64,000 bases of DNA, from positions 1-64,000 of the forward strand of contig DATBGZ010000081.1 in NCBI GenBank assembly GCA_036557785.1, given 5' to 3'. The notes under the pieces are model-generated. The model was not told the DNA's origin. It searched no databases and was given only the letters and a program-made list of their open reading frames with translations. Source of the DNA: DATBGZ01 sp036557785 (GTDB taxonomy: Bacteria; Actinomycetota; Actinomycetes; Mycobacteriales; Micromonosporaceae). Positions 53,450 through 61,402 of this stretch are shown piece by piece. The stretch's first letter is position 1; each line of letters starts with the position of its first letter. The translations under genes were made by a program, and so were the position numbers.

Positions 53450-54778
53450 TCAGGCCGGCGCGACGGGCAGCGCCGGCGGACGGTGGCGCAGGGCCGCGAC
53501 CGGTGGCAGGATCAGCGCCGCCACCGCCAGCGCGGCGAGGAACATCGTCGGCGTGGGAACCTGCTTCACCACACCCATGTCGACGTAGGTGGCCGAGTTC
53601 TTGATGACGGTCGCTCCGACGTAGGGCCCGACGACCATCGGGATCAGTACGGTGAAGATCATGCGTAGGCCCTGGACGTGTCCGGCGCGCCCGGGCGGCG
53701 TGTAGTCGCGCACGAGCGCGCCGACCGGGGCGAGCACGAGCATGAAGCCCGACATCATCACGAACCCGGCGACCACGACCGGCCCGGTGCCGCGGGCGAG
53801 CCACATGAGCGCCAGGCCGGCGACGTAGACGAGCACGGCCGGCAGCAGGAACCGGGTCTTGCCGACCCGGTCGATGATCCGTCCACCCACGACGGTCACG
53901 GCCGCCGCCCCGAGCAGGAACACGCCGAGTACGAGCGCGTACGCCTGGATCCGCAGGTAGTTCTGCATGTAGATGAGTAGGTACGGGAGGAAGACCTGGG
54001 TCGAGATGCCCCACAACGACCACGCGGCCAGCGCCAGGTAGAGCCCGGGATTGGCCCGGATCGCCCTCGGGCGCAGGCCGTAGAGCACCGACGCGAGGAA
54101 CCGCTGCTCAGTCAGGCTCGGCCGTGCCACGTCGCGGACCAGGAAGCAGGACACGACGCCCATGACGGAGACGGTGACGCCGACGAGCCCGAAGAACAGC
54201 TGCCAGCGCCCGGCGCGGGCCAGCCCGTCGAGACCGCCGAAGACCGCCAGGGTCGAGACGAGCGGTGCCACCGCGAGCACGGACTCGACCCGTCCCCGGA
54301 TCTGCGGCCGGGTCACGTCCGTCACCCATGCCTGGAAGGCCGCGTCGTACGCGCCGGATCCCAGCATGGACATCACGCAGTCCAGGACGATGATGGCGGT
54401 CGATGCCACCAGGGTCGCGTCGGCGAGCGGCGCGATGACGCGGACGGTCTCGACCGTGAGCAGCCCGAACGCCGCGGTGGACCCTCCCCACAGCAGATAG
54501 CCGACCGCGACGAACGCGCGGCGCCGGCCCAGTCGGTCCGACAGCGCCCCGAAGACGATCGTGGCCAGCGTGGATGTGATGGCGCTCGCCGCGACCATGG
54601 TCGCGATGACATCCGGATCGTCGGTGATCGTGTCGTAGACGAAGACGTTGAGGTAGAAGTTCTCGATGGCCCAGGCCAGTTCCCCGGCGAGGGCCAGGAC
54701 GACGATGGCCGACCAGACGCGCGGTCCGAGATCCGCTGCGCGCAGGATGGGGGCGTCGACGGTGCGGGCAGTGGACAC
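53450..54778 (-). CDS. major facilitator superfamily transporter
   Basis: A 442-residue protein with about 12 hydrophobic segments and the typical MFS loop sequence GALSDRLGRRRAF between helices 2 and 3, and GRIIDRVGKTRFLLPAVL in the second half. The substrate is not identifiable; actinobacterial members of this group include drug/metabolite exporters. The start GTG is only 37 bases from the P450 start, on the opposite strand, so they share a divergent promoter region and may be co-regulated. Confidence 0.85.
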   Translation of the reverse strand: MSTARTVDAPILRAADLGPRVWSAIVVLALAGELAWAIENFYLNVFVYDTITDDPDVIATMVAASAITSTLATIVFGALSDRLGRRRAFVAVGYLLWGGSTAAFGLLTVETVRVIAPLADATLVASTAIIVLDCVMSMLGSGAYDAAFQAWVTDVTRPQIRGRVESVLAVAPLVSTLAVFGGLDGLARAGRWQLFFGLVGVTVSVMGVVSCFLVRDVARPSLTEQRFLASVLYGLRPRAIRANPGLYLALAAWSLWGISTQVFLPYLLIYMQNYLRIQAYALVLGVFLLGAAAVTVVGGRIIDRVGKTRFLLPAVLVYVAGLALMWLARGTGPVVVAGFVMMSGFMLVLAPVGALVRDYTPPGRAGHVQGLRMIFTVLIPMVVGPYVGATVIKNSATYVDMGVVKQVPTPTMFLAALAVAALILPPVAALRHRPPALPVAPA

Positions 54779-54802
54779 AAGACCATCATGCGTACCCGCT
54801 GG

Positions 54803-54808
54803 TACGTT
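54803..54808 (+). promoter_or_regulatory. -10 element for leaderless P450 gene
   Basis: TACGTT lies seven bases upstream of GTG 54816, without a Shine-Dalgarno, within the 37-base gap shared with the divergent MFS gene. Confidence 0.4.
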
Positions 54809-54815
54809 CGCCTAC

Positions 54816-56018
54816 GTGGTGGGGCAGGACATCGGCGCGGCCCTCGGCGCGCTCTTCGGCGGTCACGGCTGGCTGGACCCATACCCGATCTACGACCAGA
54901 TCCGCGCACACGGACCATTGGTGCGCGTTGAGGAGCGGTTCTACCTGGCGAGCGGGTACGCCACGGCGGATGGGGTGCTGCGCGAGGCACGGATGCTCGT
55001 CCCAGACCGGGAACTGGCCCGGCTGCAGGGCGGCGACGAGGACGTGATGGGCGCCTCGATGCTGCAGAGCAACCCGCCGGAACACACCCGCATGCGACGC
55101 CTCGCCGCGGGCGCCTTCACCCCGCGCCGGATCGAGGCGATGCGCGAAGCCGTCACCGAGCAGGCGACCACGCTGGTCCGGTACCTGGCCCATCTGGGCA
55201 AACGTGGCGACGTCGTGGACTTCATCAGCGAGTTCGCGTACCCGCTGCCGATCCGGGTGATCTGCGCCCTGCTCGGCGTCCCGTCCGGGGACCAGCACTG
55301 GTTCCGCGAACAGGCCACCGCGCTCACCGCGACCCTGGAGCCGACTGCGCCGACGAGCGAGCTCGACGAGGCCCTCCAGGCACGCTCGCGCCTGGGCCTG
55401 TACTTCTCCGACCTCGTGACGAGCCGTCGCGAGCTGCCGGCCGACGACCTCGTCACCGCCCTGACCCAGGCTCACGATGCCGACGGCAGCACGCTGGCGC
55501 GCGACGAGCTCATCGCCAACCTCGTGCTGCTGCTCGTGGCCGGGTTCGAGACCACCACCAACCTGCTGGGCAACGGCCTGGCGGTGCTGCTCGAACGCCC
55601 CGACATCGCCGCGTGGCTGCGCGCCAAACCCGCCCGGGCCGTGGCCTTCGTCGAGGAGGTGCTCCGCCATGACGCGCCGGTGCAGCTCACCGCGCGCTGG
55701 TGCAAGCAGGAGGTCGCTGTCGGCCGCCAGCGAATCGAGCCGTACAGCCAGGTCCTCGTCCTGCTCGGCGCCGCCAACCGGGATCCGGCCCGCTACCGTC
55801 ACCCCGAGGTGTTCGACCCGTCCCGCGATCCGATCGCCCCGCTTTCGTTCGGTGCGGGCGGGCACTACTGTCTCGGCGCCGCGCTGGCCCGGATGGAGGC
55901 GCAGATCGCGTTCCCGCTGCTGCTCACCGCGCTGCCCCGGCTGGCGCTGGCCGGTCCGCCGTTGCGCCGGCCGCGGCTGACCCTGCGCGGCTACCTGGAG
56001 ATCCCGGTCACCGCCTGA
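54816..56018 (+). CDS. cytochrome P450
   Basis: A 400-residue soluble P450 from GTG 54816 (GTG 54819 also possible). The I-helix oxygen-activating motif is AGFETTTNLLGN, the ExxR is in EEVLRHDAPVQL, and the haem-ligand loop is FGAGGHYCLGAALARME with the Cys. The SNPPEHTRMRRLAAGAF segment is the bacterial CYP pattern. It needs ferredoxin and a reductase, which are not in this window. The substrate is unknown. The adjacent MFS gene suggests a biosynthesis or detoxification pair; no other biosynthetic genes are near. Confidence 0.92.
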   Translation: MVGQDIGAALGALFGGHGWLDPYPIYDQIRAHGPLVRVEERFYLASGYATADGVLREARMLVPDRELARLQGGDEDVMGASMLQSNPPEHTRMRRLAAGAFTPRRIEAMREAVTEQATTLVRYLAHLGKRGDVVDFISEFAYPLPIRVICALLGVPSGDQHWFREQATALTATLEPTAPTSELDEALQARSRLGLYFSDLVTSRRELPADDLVTALTQAHDADGSTLARDELIANLVLLLVAGFETTTNLLGNGLAVLLERPDIAAWLRAKPARAVAFVEEVLRHDAPVQLTARWCKQEVAVGRQRIEPYSQVLVLLGAANRDPARYRHPEVFDPSRDPIAPLSFGAGGHYCLGAALARMEAQIAFPLLLTALPRLALAGPPLRRPRLTLRGYLEIPVTA

Positions 56019-56053
56019 CTCACGGCGGTCGAACCGTACGGTCAGCCGCTGCA

Positions 56054-56059
56054 TAGACT
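56054..56059 (+). promoter_or_regulatory. -10 element upstream of def
   Basis: TAGACT at 56054-56059 is 35 bases before the def GTG, leaving room for a short leader with the AAGGGGAG ribosome-binding site (56080-56087). Confidence 0.4.
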
Positions 56060-56094
56060 GAACGGGTCCAGATCACGGAAGGGGAGCGCCACCG

Positions 56095-56637
56095 GTGACC
56101 GTACAGCCGATCCGACTCTTCGGCGATCCGGTGCTGCGCACCAAGGCTGACCCGGTCGTGGATTTCGACAAGCAGTTGCGCGCTCTGGTCAAGGATCTGA
56201 CCGAGACGCTGCTGGACGCGGGCGGCGCCGGCCTGGCGGGACCGCAGATCGGCGTCGGGCTGCGGGTCTTCGCCTTCGATGTGGACGACGTGGTGGGGCA
56301 TCTGATCAACCCGGCCCTGGAGTTCCCCGACGACGAGGAGCAGGAGGGCCCGGAGGGATGCCTGTCGATCCCGGGGGTGTACGTCGACACCAAGCGCCGG
56401 CTCAACGTCGTCGCACGCGGCTTCAACGAGCACGGGGAACCGGTCCAGCTCGTGGGGAGCGGCACCATGGCACGCTGCTGCCAGCACGAGACCGACCACC
56501 TCGACGGGATCCTGTTCCTGGACCGGCTCGACGCGGCGGGCCGCAAGCAGGCGATGCGGGAGATCCGGCAGTCGCCCTGGTACGACGCGGCCAACCCGCC
56601 CACCGTGAAGGTCTCACCCCACGGCCCGGGGCAGTAG
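56095..56637 (+). CDS. def: peptide deformylase
   Basis: Removes the formyl group from nascent proteins with a metal (Fe/Zn/Ni). The 180-residue protein starts at GTG 56095. The three motifs are GAGLAGPQIGVGL (with Gly where Ala is usual in GLAAPQ), EGCLSIPGVY with the Cys ligand, and QHETDHLDGILF (HExxH). The Gly replacement does not touch a metal ligand. It is followed by fmt, giving a def-fmt-rsmB cluster. Confidence 0.96.
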   Translation: MTVQPIRLFGDPVLRTKADPVVDFDKQLRALVKDLTETLLDAGGAGLAGPQIGVGLRVFAFDVDDVVGHLINPALEFPDDEEQEGPEGCLSIPGVYVDTKRRLNVVARGFNEHGEPVQLVGSGTMARCCQHETDHLDGILFLDRLDAAGRKQAMREIRQSPWYDAANPPTVKVSPHGPGQ

Positions 56638-56642
56638 CCGCG

Positions 56643-57560
56643 GTGCGGCTGGTCTTCGCCGGTACGCCCGAGGTGGCTCTGCCCGCCCTCGACGCGCTGG
56701 ACATCTCCGGGCACGAGCTGGTCGCCGTGGTGACCCGGCCCGATGCCCCCGCGGGGCGCAACCGTCACCCGAGGCGATCGCCGGTCGGCTCGTGGGCCGA
56801 CGAGCGGGGCATCGAGGTGCTCACCCCCACTCATCCGCGCGATGACTCCTTTGTGGACAGACTGGGGCGGGTGGCGCCGGACTGCGTGCCGGTCGTCGCC
56901 TACGGGGCCCTGGTGCCGCCGAAGGTGCTGGCGATCCCCCGCCACGGATGGGTGAACCTGCACTTCTCGCTGCTGCCGGCATGGCGTGGGGCGGCTCCGG
57001 TCCCGCACGCGCTCCTGCACGGCGACGAGATGACCGGAGCCTGCGTCTTCCAGCTCGAAGCCGGGCTGGATACGGGGCCGGTCTACGGCCGCATGGTCGA
57101 GCCGATCGAGGCCCGCGACACCGCCGGCGACCTGCTGGCGCGCCTCTCGGTCGGCGGGGCCCGCCTTCTCGTGGCGGTGCTCGACGCGATCGCGGCCGGT
57201 ACCGCCCGGGCGGTACCGCAGCCCGCCGAGGGCGTCAGCCTCGCCCCGAAGATCACCGTCGAGGACGCCCGGGTGCGATGGGGTGACCAGGCCTTCGCGG
57301 TCGATCGTCGCGTGCGTGCGTGCACCCCGGCACCCGGCGCGTGGACCACGGTGCACGACGAGCGCGTCAAACTCGGGCCGGTACGGCCCGTGCACGCCAG
57401 CCAGGCAGTGGACCCGGGCGCGGTGCTGGTGGAGAAGACCCGGGTGCTGGTCGGCACCGGCACGGACCCGGTCGAGCTCAGCACGGTCCGCGCCGCCGGC
57501 CGCAGACAGATGCCCGCCGTCGACTGGGCGCGTGGCACTCGCGCCGCGCGGTTCGAGTGA
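56643..57560 (+). CDS. fmt: methionyl-tRNA formyltransferase
   Basis: Formylates initiator Met-tRNA. The 305-residue protein from GTG 56643 has LVFAGTPEVALPALDAL, the catalytic HFSLLPAWRGAAPV segment (Asn/His in VNLHFS) and FQLEAGLDTGPVYG. It lies five bases after def, and the TGA stop falls inside the left arm of a palindrome before rsmB. The end is slightly atypical (RGTRAARFE), as in other actinobacteria. Confidence 0.96.
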   Translation: MRLVFAGTPEVALPALDALDISGHELVAVVTRPDAPAGRNRHPRRSPVGSWADERGIEVLTPTHPRDDSFVDRLGRVAPDCVPVVAYGALVPPKVLAIPRHGWVNLHFSLLPAWRGAAPVPHALLHGDEMTGACVFQLEAGLDTGPVYGRMVEPIEARDTAGDLLARLSVGGARLLVAVLDAIAAGTARAVPQPAEGVSLAPKITVEDARVRWGDQAFAVDRRVRACTPAPGAWTTVHDERVKLGPVRPVHASQAVDPGAVLVEKTRVLVGTGTDPVELSTVRAAGRRQMPAVDWARGTRAARFE

Positions 57561-57610
57561 GGAAGGGCACCTTGCTAACCCTGAGCGTCGTGCAAGGGTC
57601 CCTTCTTAAC
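57557..57610. repeat. imperfect palindrome overlapping the fmt stop codon
   Basis: Arms of 19 bases (57557-57575, GTGAGGAAGGGCACCTTGC; 57592-57610, GCAAGGGTCCCTTCTTAAC) pair at 15 of 19 positions, one of the others being a G-U. The loop is 16 bases. The fmt TGA is within the left arm. It resembles a palindrome that I recall as widespread in Micromonosporaceae; the family match is recollection, not a search. It ends 14 bases before rsmB. Confidence 0.75.
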
Positions 57611-57624
57611 ATAGAAGAGGACCA

Positions 57625-59139
57625 ATGAGTCCGGGGCGGCCGAGCCGCGGACCCAACCAGACCCGCCGGCACGAGCCGGAACGCCCGGCGGGGCGGGGCG
57701 GACCGTGGGCCACGAAGCAGCCCGACCGCGCCCGCCGGGTCGCCTACGAGGCCCTCGCCGCGGTGCACCGCGAGGACGCCTTCGCCAACCTCGCCCTGCC
57801 GCGCCTGCTGCGGGAGCATCGGGTGACCGGACGCGACGCCGCCCTCGCCACGGAGCTCGCGTACGGCACGCTGCGCGCGGAGGGGCAGCTCGACGCGATC
57901 ATCGCCGAGGCGGCGGACCGTCCGATGGCCCGGATCGACCCGCCCGCGCGGGACGGGCTACGCCTGGGCGCCTACCAGTTGCTACACACGCGCGTACCGC
58001 CCCACGCGGCCGTCGCGACGACGGTGGATCTCGTCCGGGCCGTGGCGCCCGCCGCCGCCGGCTTCGCCAACGCCGTGCTGCGCCGGCTCGGCGAGCATGA
58101 CCTGGCCGGGTGGTTGGCCCGGGTCGCTCCTGCCGCCGACGCCGATCCGGTCGGCCACCTGTCGCTCGTGCAGGCTCACCCGGCCTGGATCGTGCGGGCA
58201 TTCGCGGAGTCCCTCGGCGCCGACGCGGCGACGCCCGGCGGGTTCGCCGAGCTCGGCGCTGTGCTGGCGGCCGACAACGAGCGGCCCCTCGTGCACCTGT
58301 GCGCCCGACCGGGTCGGATCACCGCCGCCGAGCTCGCTGCCCGGGTCGGCGGCTCGGTGGGGCCGTGGTCGCCCTACGCGGTCCACCTGCCCGAGGGCGC
58401 GCCCGGTGAGCTCCCCGAGGTCGTGCAGGGCCTGGCCCACGTGCAGGACGAGGGCTCCCAGCTCGTCGCCACCGCCCTGGCCACCGCGGCGCTCGAGGGG
58501 CGCGACGAGCGCTGGCTCGACCTGTGTGCCGGGCCGGGCGGCAAGGCGGCGTTGCTCGGCTGTCTCGCCGCGGAGCGTGGCGCCCGGGTGACGGCGGTCG
58601 AGGTTGCCCCGCACCGGGCGGCGCTCGTGTCCCGTGCCGTCGAGGGCCTGCCGGTCGACGTCGTGACCGCGGACGGCCGCATGATCGACCGGGACTGGTA
58701 CGAGCAGGAATCCGCACAACGCGCAACGATGCATTGGTCGGCCCCGCAGGGCTGGGATCGGGTGCTCGTGGACGCGCCCTGCACGGGGCTCGGGTCGCTG
58801 CGACGTCGCCCGGAGTCGCGCTGGCGCCGGGAGCCGGGCGATCTTCCCCCGCTCACCCGTCTGCAGCGCGAGCTGCTCGCCGCGGCGCTGCGGGCGGTGC
58901 GCCCGGGTGGCCTGGTCGCCTACGTCACCTGCTCGCCGCACCCGGTCGAGACCCGGGTGACGGTCGCCGAGACGCTGCGCCGCGCGGTCGACGACCTTGG
59001 GCGGGCGCCGGAGCTGCTCGACGCCCGGCCGTGGCTGCCGGTGGGCCTGCCCGAGCTCGGCGACGGCCCCACGGTCCAGTTGTGGCCGCACCGCCACGGC
59101 ACCGACGCCATGTACCTGGCTGTGCTGCGGCGCCGTTGA
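57625..59139 (+). CDS. rsmB: 16S rRNA (cytosine-967-C5)-methyltransferase
   Basis: A 504-residue SAM-dependent RNA methyltransferase. An N-terminal NusB-like RNA-binding domain (about residues 35-170) has ATELAYGTLRAEGQLDAIIA. The catalytic domain has the SAM motif LDLCAGPGGKAALLGCL, the DAPCTGLGSLRRRPESRW motif IV with Cys, and YVTCSPHPVETRVTV with the second, catalytic Cys. The start ATG 57625 has AGAGG upstream. It closes the def-fmt-rsmB cluster. Confidence 0.96.
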   Translation: MSPGRPSRGPNQTRRHEPERPAGRGGPWATKQPDRARRVAYEALAAVHREDAFANLALPRLLREHRVTGRDAALATELAYGTLRAEGQLDAIIAEAADRPMARIDPPARDGLRLGAYQLLHTRVPPHAAVATTVDLVRAVAPAAAGFANAVLRRLGEHDLAGWLARVAPAADADPVGHLSLVQAHPAWIVRAFAESLGADAATPGGFAELGAVLAADNERPLVHLCARPGRITAAELAARVGGSVGPWSPYAVHLPEGAPGELPEVVQGLAHVQDEGSQLVATALATAALEGRDERWLDLCAGPGGKAALLGCLAAERGARVTAVEVAPHRAALVSRAVEGLPVDVVTADGRMIDRDWYEQESAQRATMHWSAPQGWDRVLVDAPCTGLGSLRRRPESRWRREPGDLPPLTRLQRELLAAALRAVRPGGLVAYVTCSPHPVETRVTVAETLRRAVDDLGRAPELLDARPWLPVGLPELGDGPTVQLWPHRHGTDAMYLAVLRRR

Positions 59140-59146
59140 CGCCGGG

Positions 59147-60271
59147 CTATCGGAACTCGGACCGGAAGGTCCGATACGTCGTGCGCTCGCCAAAGTAATG
59201 AATCAATGCCTGTACGACGGCCACGATGCTCGATGGCGAGAACTGGTCGGTGCCACCGTTGTCCTTGATGAAGCGAGCGATGTCCGTCGGCGAGAACGGA
59301 ATGGGAAGCATCTGGTCGGCCTCCCAGCGGTCCTTTGTGCCGAGTGATCGGGCCGCGATCACATCATCTCGGCCGTAGGTGCTTGAATACACGGCACCCG
59401 TGAGACCGTACAGGTACCAGGTGGTATCGACGACGAGCGAGAACAGGGCGATCTCGTCCCGCTTCACCTCGATATTGACCTCTTCCATCGCGCCCCGTTG
59501 CGCCGTCAGCGCGAAGTCGATGCGTCCGGAGCCACTGGCGTCGAAGGCGGGGTGGACCGACTCCGCAATCGGGACCGCGAATTTGCCGGCATAGCTTGAC
59601 AATCCGGCGGTACCCCGGCGGGAGAGGAACGTGTACCGATCGTGGGTGACGAGCGCGAGGTTCACCCCGAAAGAGGTGGCGATGAGAGGGTTCGGCGATC
59701 GGTAGCCCCGGCCACCCAGGTACTTGTCCCTTATCGTGATTGGTCCACCTGGTGAGTCGATCCGGTTGTCGAGGCTCATGGCTGTGGCCAGAAACGTGTA
59801 ATAGTCGGTCATCCGGAACCGAAGGGTCAGAAGAGCGTCCTCCGCTTCAAGCGTTCGCCCCCTCGACCATCCCTCGAGCGACACCATGGGGCCGTTCGTA
59901 AACGTGGGATGACCCGTACGTCGGGCGATCTTCGCCTGCTGCCGCGTGACGTCGTCATATCGTTTCCTGAGGTCGTCGGGGAGACGTATCGGATCGTTTC
60001 GGAGGTTCCCAACCAGGGCATCGGAGAGAAAGGCCGTGCTCGCCGTTCCCTCCAGAACGATGCAGTTGACCCGAACGCCGCCGACGCGGAAGTACTCGAG
60101 GCCGTAAATGTCGGCGGCGCCCCGCAGAGCCGCGACAACCGACAGGACCCTTCCTCGTATCCGACGGTACGCGCGGCGCATATTCGCCTCGAACACGATC
60201 GCCAGAACGAGCTGGATTGCGCCGCTGAATATCGCTCCGAGAACGAAGGAGACGACCAGCGATAGTTTCAT
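59147..60271 (-). CDS. membrane-anchored protein with a degenerate Nudix-like domain
   Basis: From ATG 60271, with AGGGG upstream, the protein is 374 residues. One N-terminal transmembrane helix (LSLVVSFVLGAIFSGAIQL) is followed by a soluble part. Around 215-275 it reads NPLIATSFGVNLALVTHDR, SSYAGKFAVPIAESVHP and TAQRGAMEEVNIEV. This resembles a Nudix fold: the RGAMEEVNI segment aligns with REUXEEXGU but lacks the first Glu and the Gly, so hydrolysis is doubtful. The gene is visibly less GC-rich than its neighbours, with many A/T third positions, and breaks the rsmB-rpe neighbourhood. I cannot name the family. It may be a horizontally gained regulator or binding protein. Confidence 0.6.
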   Translation of the reverse strand: MKLSLVVSFVLGAIFSGAIQLVLAIVFEANMRRAYRRIRGRVLSVVAALRGAADIYGLEYFRVGGVRVNCIVLEGTASTAFLSDALVGNLRNDPIRLPDDLRKRYDDVTRQQAKIARRTGHPTFTNGPMVSLEGWSRGRTLEAEDALLTLRFRMTDYYTFLATAMSLDNRIDSPGGPITIRDKYLGGRGYRSPNPLIATSFGVNLALVTHDRYTFLSRRGTAGLSSYAGKFAVPIAESVHPAFDASGSGRIDFALTAQRGAMEEVNIEVKRDEIALFSLVVDTTWYLYGLTGAVYSSTYGRDDVIAARSLGTKDRWEADQMLPIPFSPTDIARFIKDNGGTDQFSPSSIVAVVQALIHYFGERTTYRTFRSEFR

Positions 60272-60552
60272 TGGCGCCCCTGTGCTCCCGGATCGTTGGT
60301 GGCCTCGCACGCCATCCAGCGGTGAGGCCGGCCGGCATCGGGCGAACATCGCACGAAGCCGCTACGGATGTGGGTTCTCGTGGTGAAGCGCTCATACCGC
60401 CATCGGGACATCGTTCGGGGCTCCCCTTTGTCGGTCGAGCTGTATCGTCCTGCCGACCCCAGAGCTTCCCACAACAGACCGTGCGCGTACCAATCGCCCG
60501 TCACCGCACTCGTCTGGCGCGCGGTTCCCACCGCGTCGGGTCGTCGATACAT
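60268..60552 (-). CDS. possible small protein coupled to the Nudix-like gene
   Basis: A 94-residue reading frame from ATG 60552, ending in a TGA that overlaps the next ATG by four bases (ATGA). The sequence has WYAHGLLWEALGSAGRYSST and GRPHRWMACEATNDPGAQGR, with no known domain. About 72% of its third positions are G/C by my count, similar to the adjacent low-GC gene. No Shine-Dalgarno is visible upstream. The remaining stretch to the rpe promoter (60553-60622) shows nothing else. Confidence 0.35.
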   Translation of the reverse strand: MYRRPDAVGTARQTSAVTGDWYAHGLLWEALGSAGRYSSTDKGEPRTMSRWRYERFTTRTHIRSGFVRCSPDAGRPHRWMACEATNDPGAQGRQ

Positions 60553-60622
60553 GCGAAGGAGGCGAGAAGAAGCCCAGTCCGCCGGCCGGGCATTCGCGAA
60601 GCGGCCTGGTTGAAGGCGTCCG

Positions 60623-60628
60623 TAGACT
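60623..60628 (+). promoter_or_regulatory. -10 element for leaderless rpe
   Basis: TAGACT is six bases before the rpe GTG (60635), with no Shine-Dalgarno. It is the same hexamer as upstream of efp. Confidence 0.5.
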
Positions 60629-60634
60629 GACCGG

Positions 60635-61402
60635 GTGACTGCCGCGTCGCAGAGCGTTCCGGAGCCACAGCCGGCCCGCGCAGAGCCGGCCGTACCGATC
60701 ACGCCGCGGCCGGTTCCCGAGCTCGTCCTCGCCCCGAGCCTGCTCGCTGCCGGCTTCGTCCTCGACGCGGTGCATGGCGTGACGGGGATCGCGGATTGGT
60801 TGCACCTGGACATCATGGACAACCAGTTCGTCCCGAACCGGACCATCGGTCTGCCCGAGGTCCAGGCGCTGCGCGCGGCCACCACGATCGCCTTCGACAC
60901 CCACCTGATGATCGTGGATCCGCAGCAGTGGGCCACCCGGTACGCGGAGGCCGGCTGCGCGCACGTCACGTTCCACGCCGAGGCCAGCCGCGACCCGGTC
61001 GCGCTCGCCCGGGACATCCGGGCCGCCGGCTCCTCGCCCGGGCTCGCCATCGACCGGGACACCCCGGTCGAGCCGTACCTGGAGCTGCTGCCCTACTTCG
61101 ACCTCCTGTTGATCATGACGATCAAGGCGGGTTTCGGCGGGCAGGAGTTCCTGCCGTACCTGCTCGAGAAGGTCCGTACCGCGCGCCGCCACCGCGATGC
61201 CGGCCACCTCTCGCTCCGGCTGGAGGTCGATGGCGGGATCGCCGAGGACACCATCGAAGAGGCGGCCCTGGCCGGGGCGGACACGTTCGTGGCCGGGACC
61301 GCGGTCTTCGGCGCGGCCGATCCGGGGGGCGCGGTCAGGCGGCTGCGCACCCTGGCGTACCGCGCGGTACGACCCGCGCTCGCCGAGGACGGTGCCGGGT
61401 GA
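60635..61402 (+). CDS. rpe: ribulose-phosphate 3-epimerase
   Basis: Interconverts ribulose 5-phosphate and xylulose 5-phosphate. The 255-residue TIM-barrel protein has an extra about 30-residue Pro/Ala-rich start, then LAPSLLAAGF, the catalytic Asp in WLHLDIMDNQFVPN, FDTHLMIVDPQ, MTIKAGFGGQEFLP (KAGFGGQ replaces the usual NPGFGGQ) and VDGGIAEDTIEEA with the second catalytic Asp. The start GTG 60635 is probably leaderless. It overlaps the next gene as GTGA. Confidence 0.93.
   Translation: MTAASQSVPEPQPARAEPAVPITPRPVPELVLAPSLLAAGFVLDAVHGVTGIADWLHLDIMDNQFVPNRTIGLPEVQALRAATTIAFDTHLMIVDPQQWATRYAEAGCAHVTFHAEASRDPVALARDIRAAGSSPGLAIDRDTPVEPYLELLPYFDLLLIMTIKAGFGGQEFLPYLLEKVRTARRHRDAGHLSLRLEVDGGIAEDTIEEAALAGADTFVAGTAVFGAADPGGAVRRLRTLAYRAVRPALAEDGAG

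Noticed and set aside
53450..56018. Secondary-metabolite gene cluster around the P450, MFS and the AfsR-like regulator
   Set aside because: The P450/MFS pair is about 30 kb from the regulator and there is no PKS, NRPS or terpene synthase between them.
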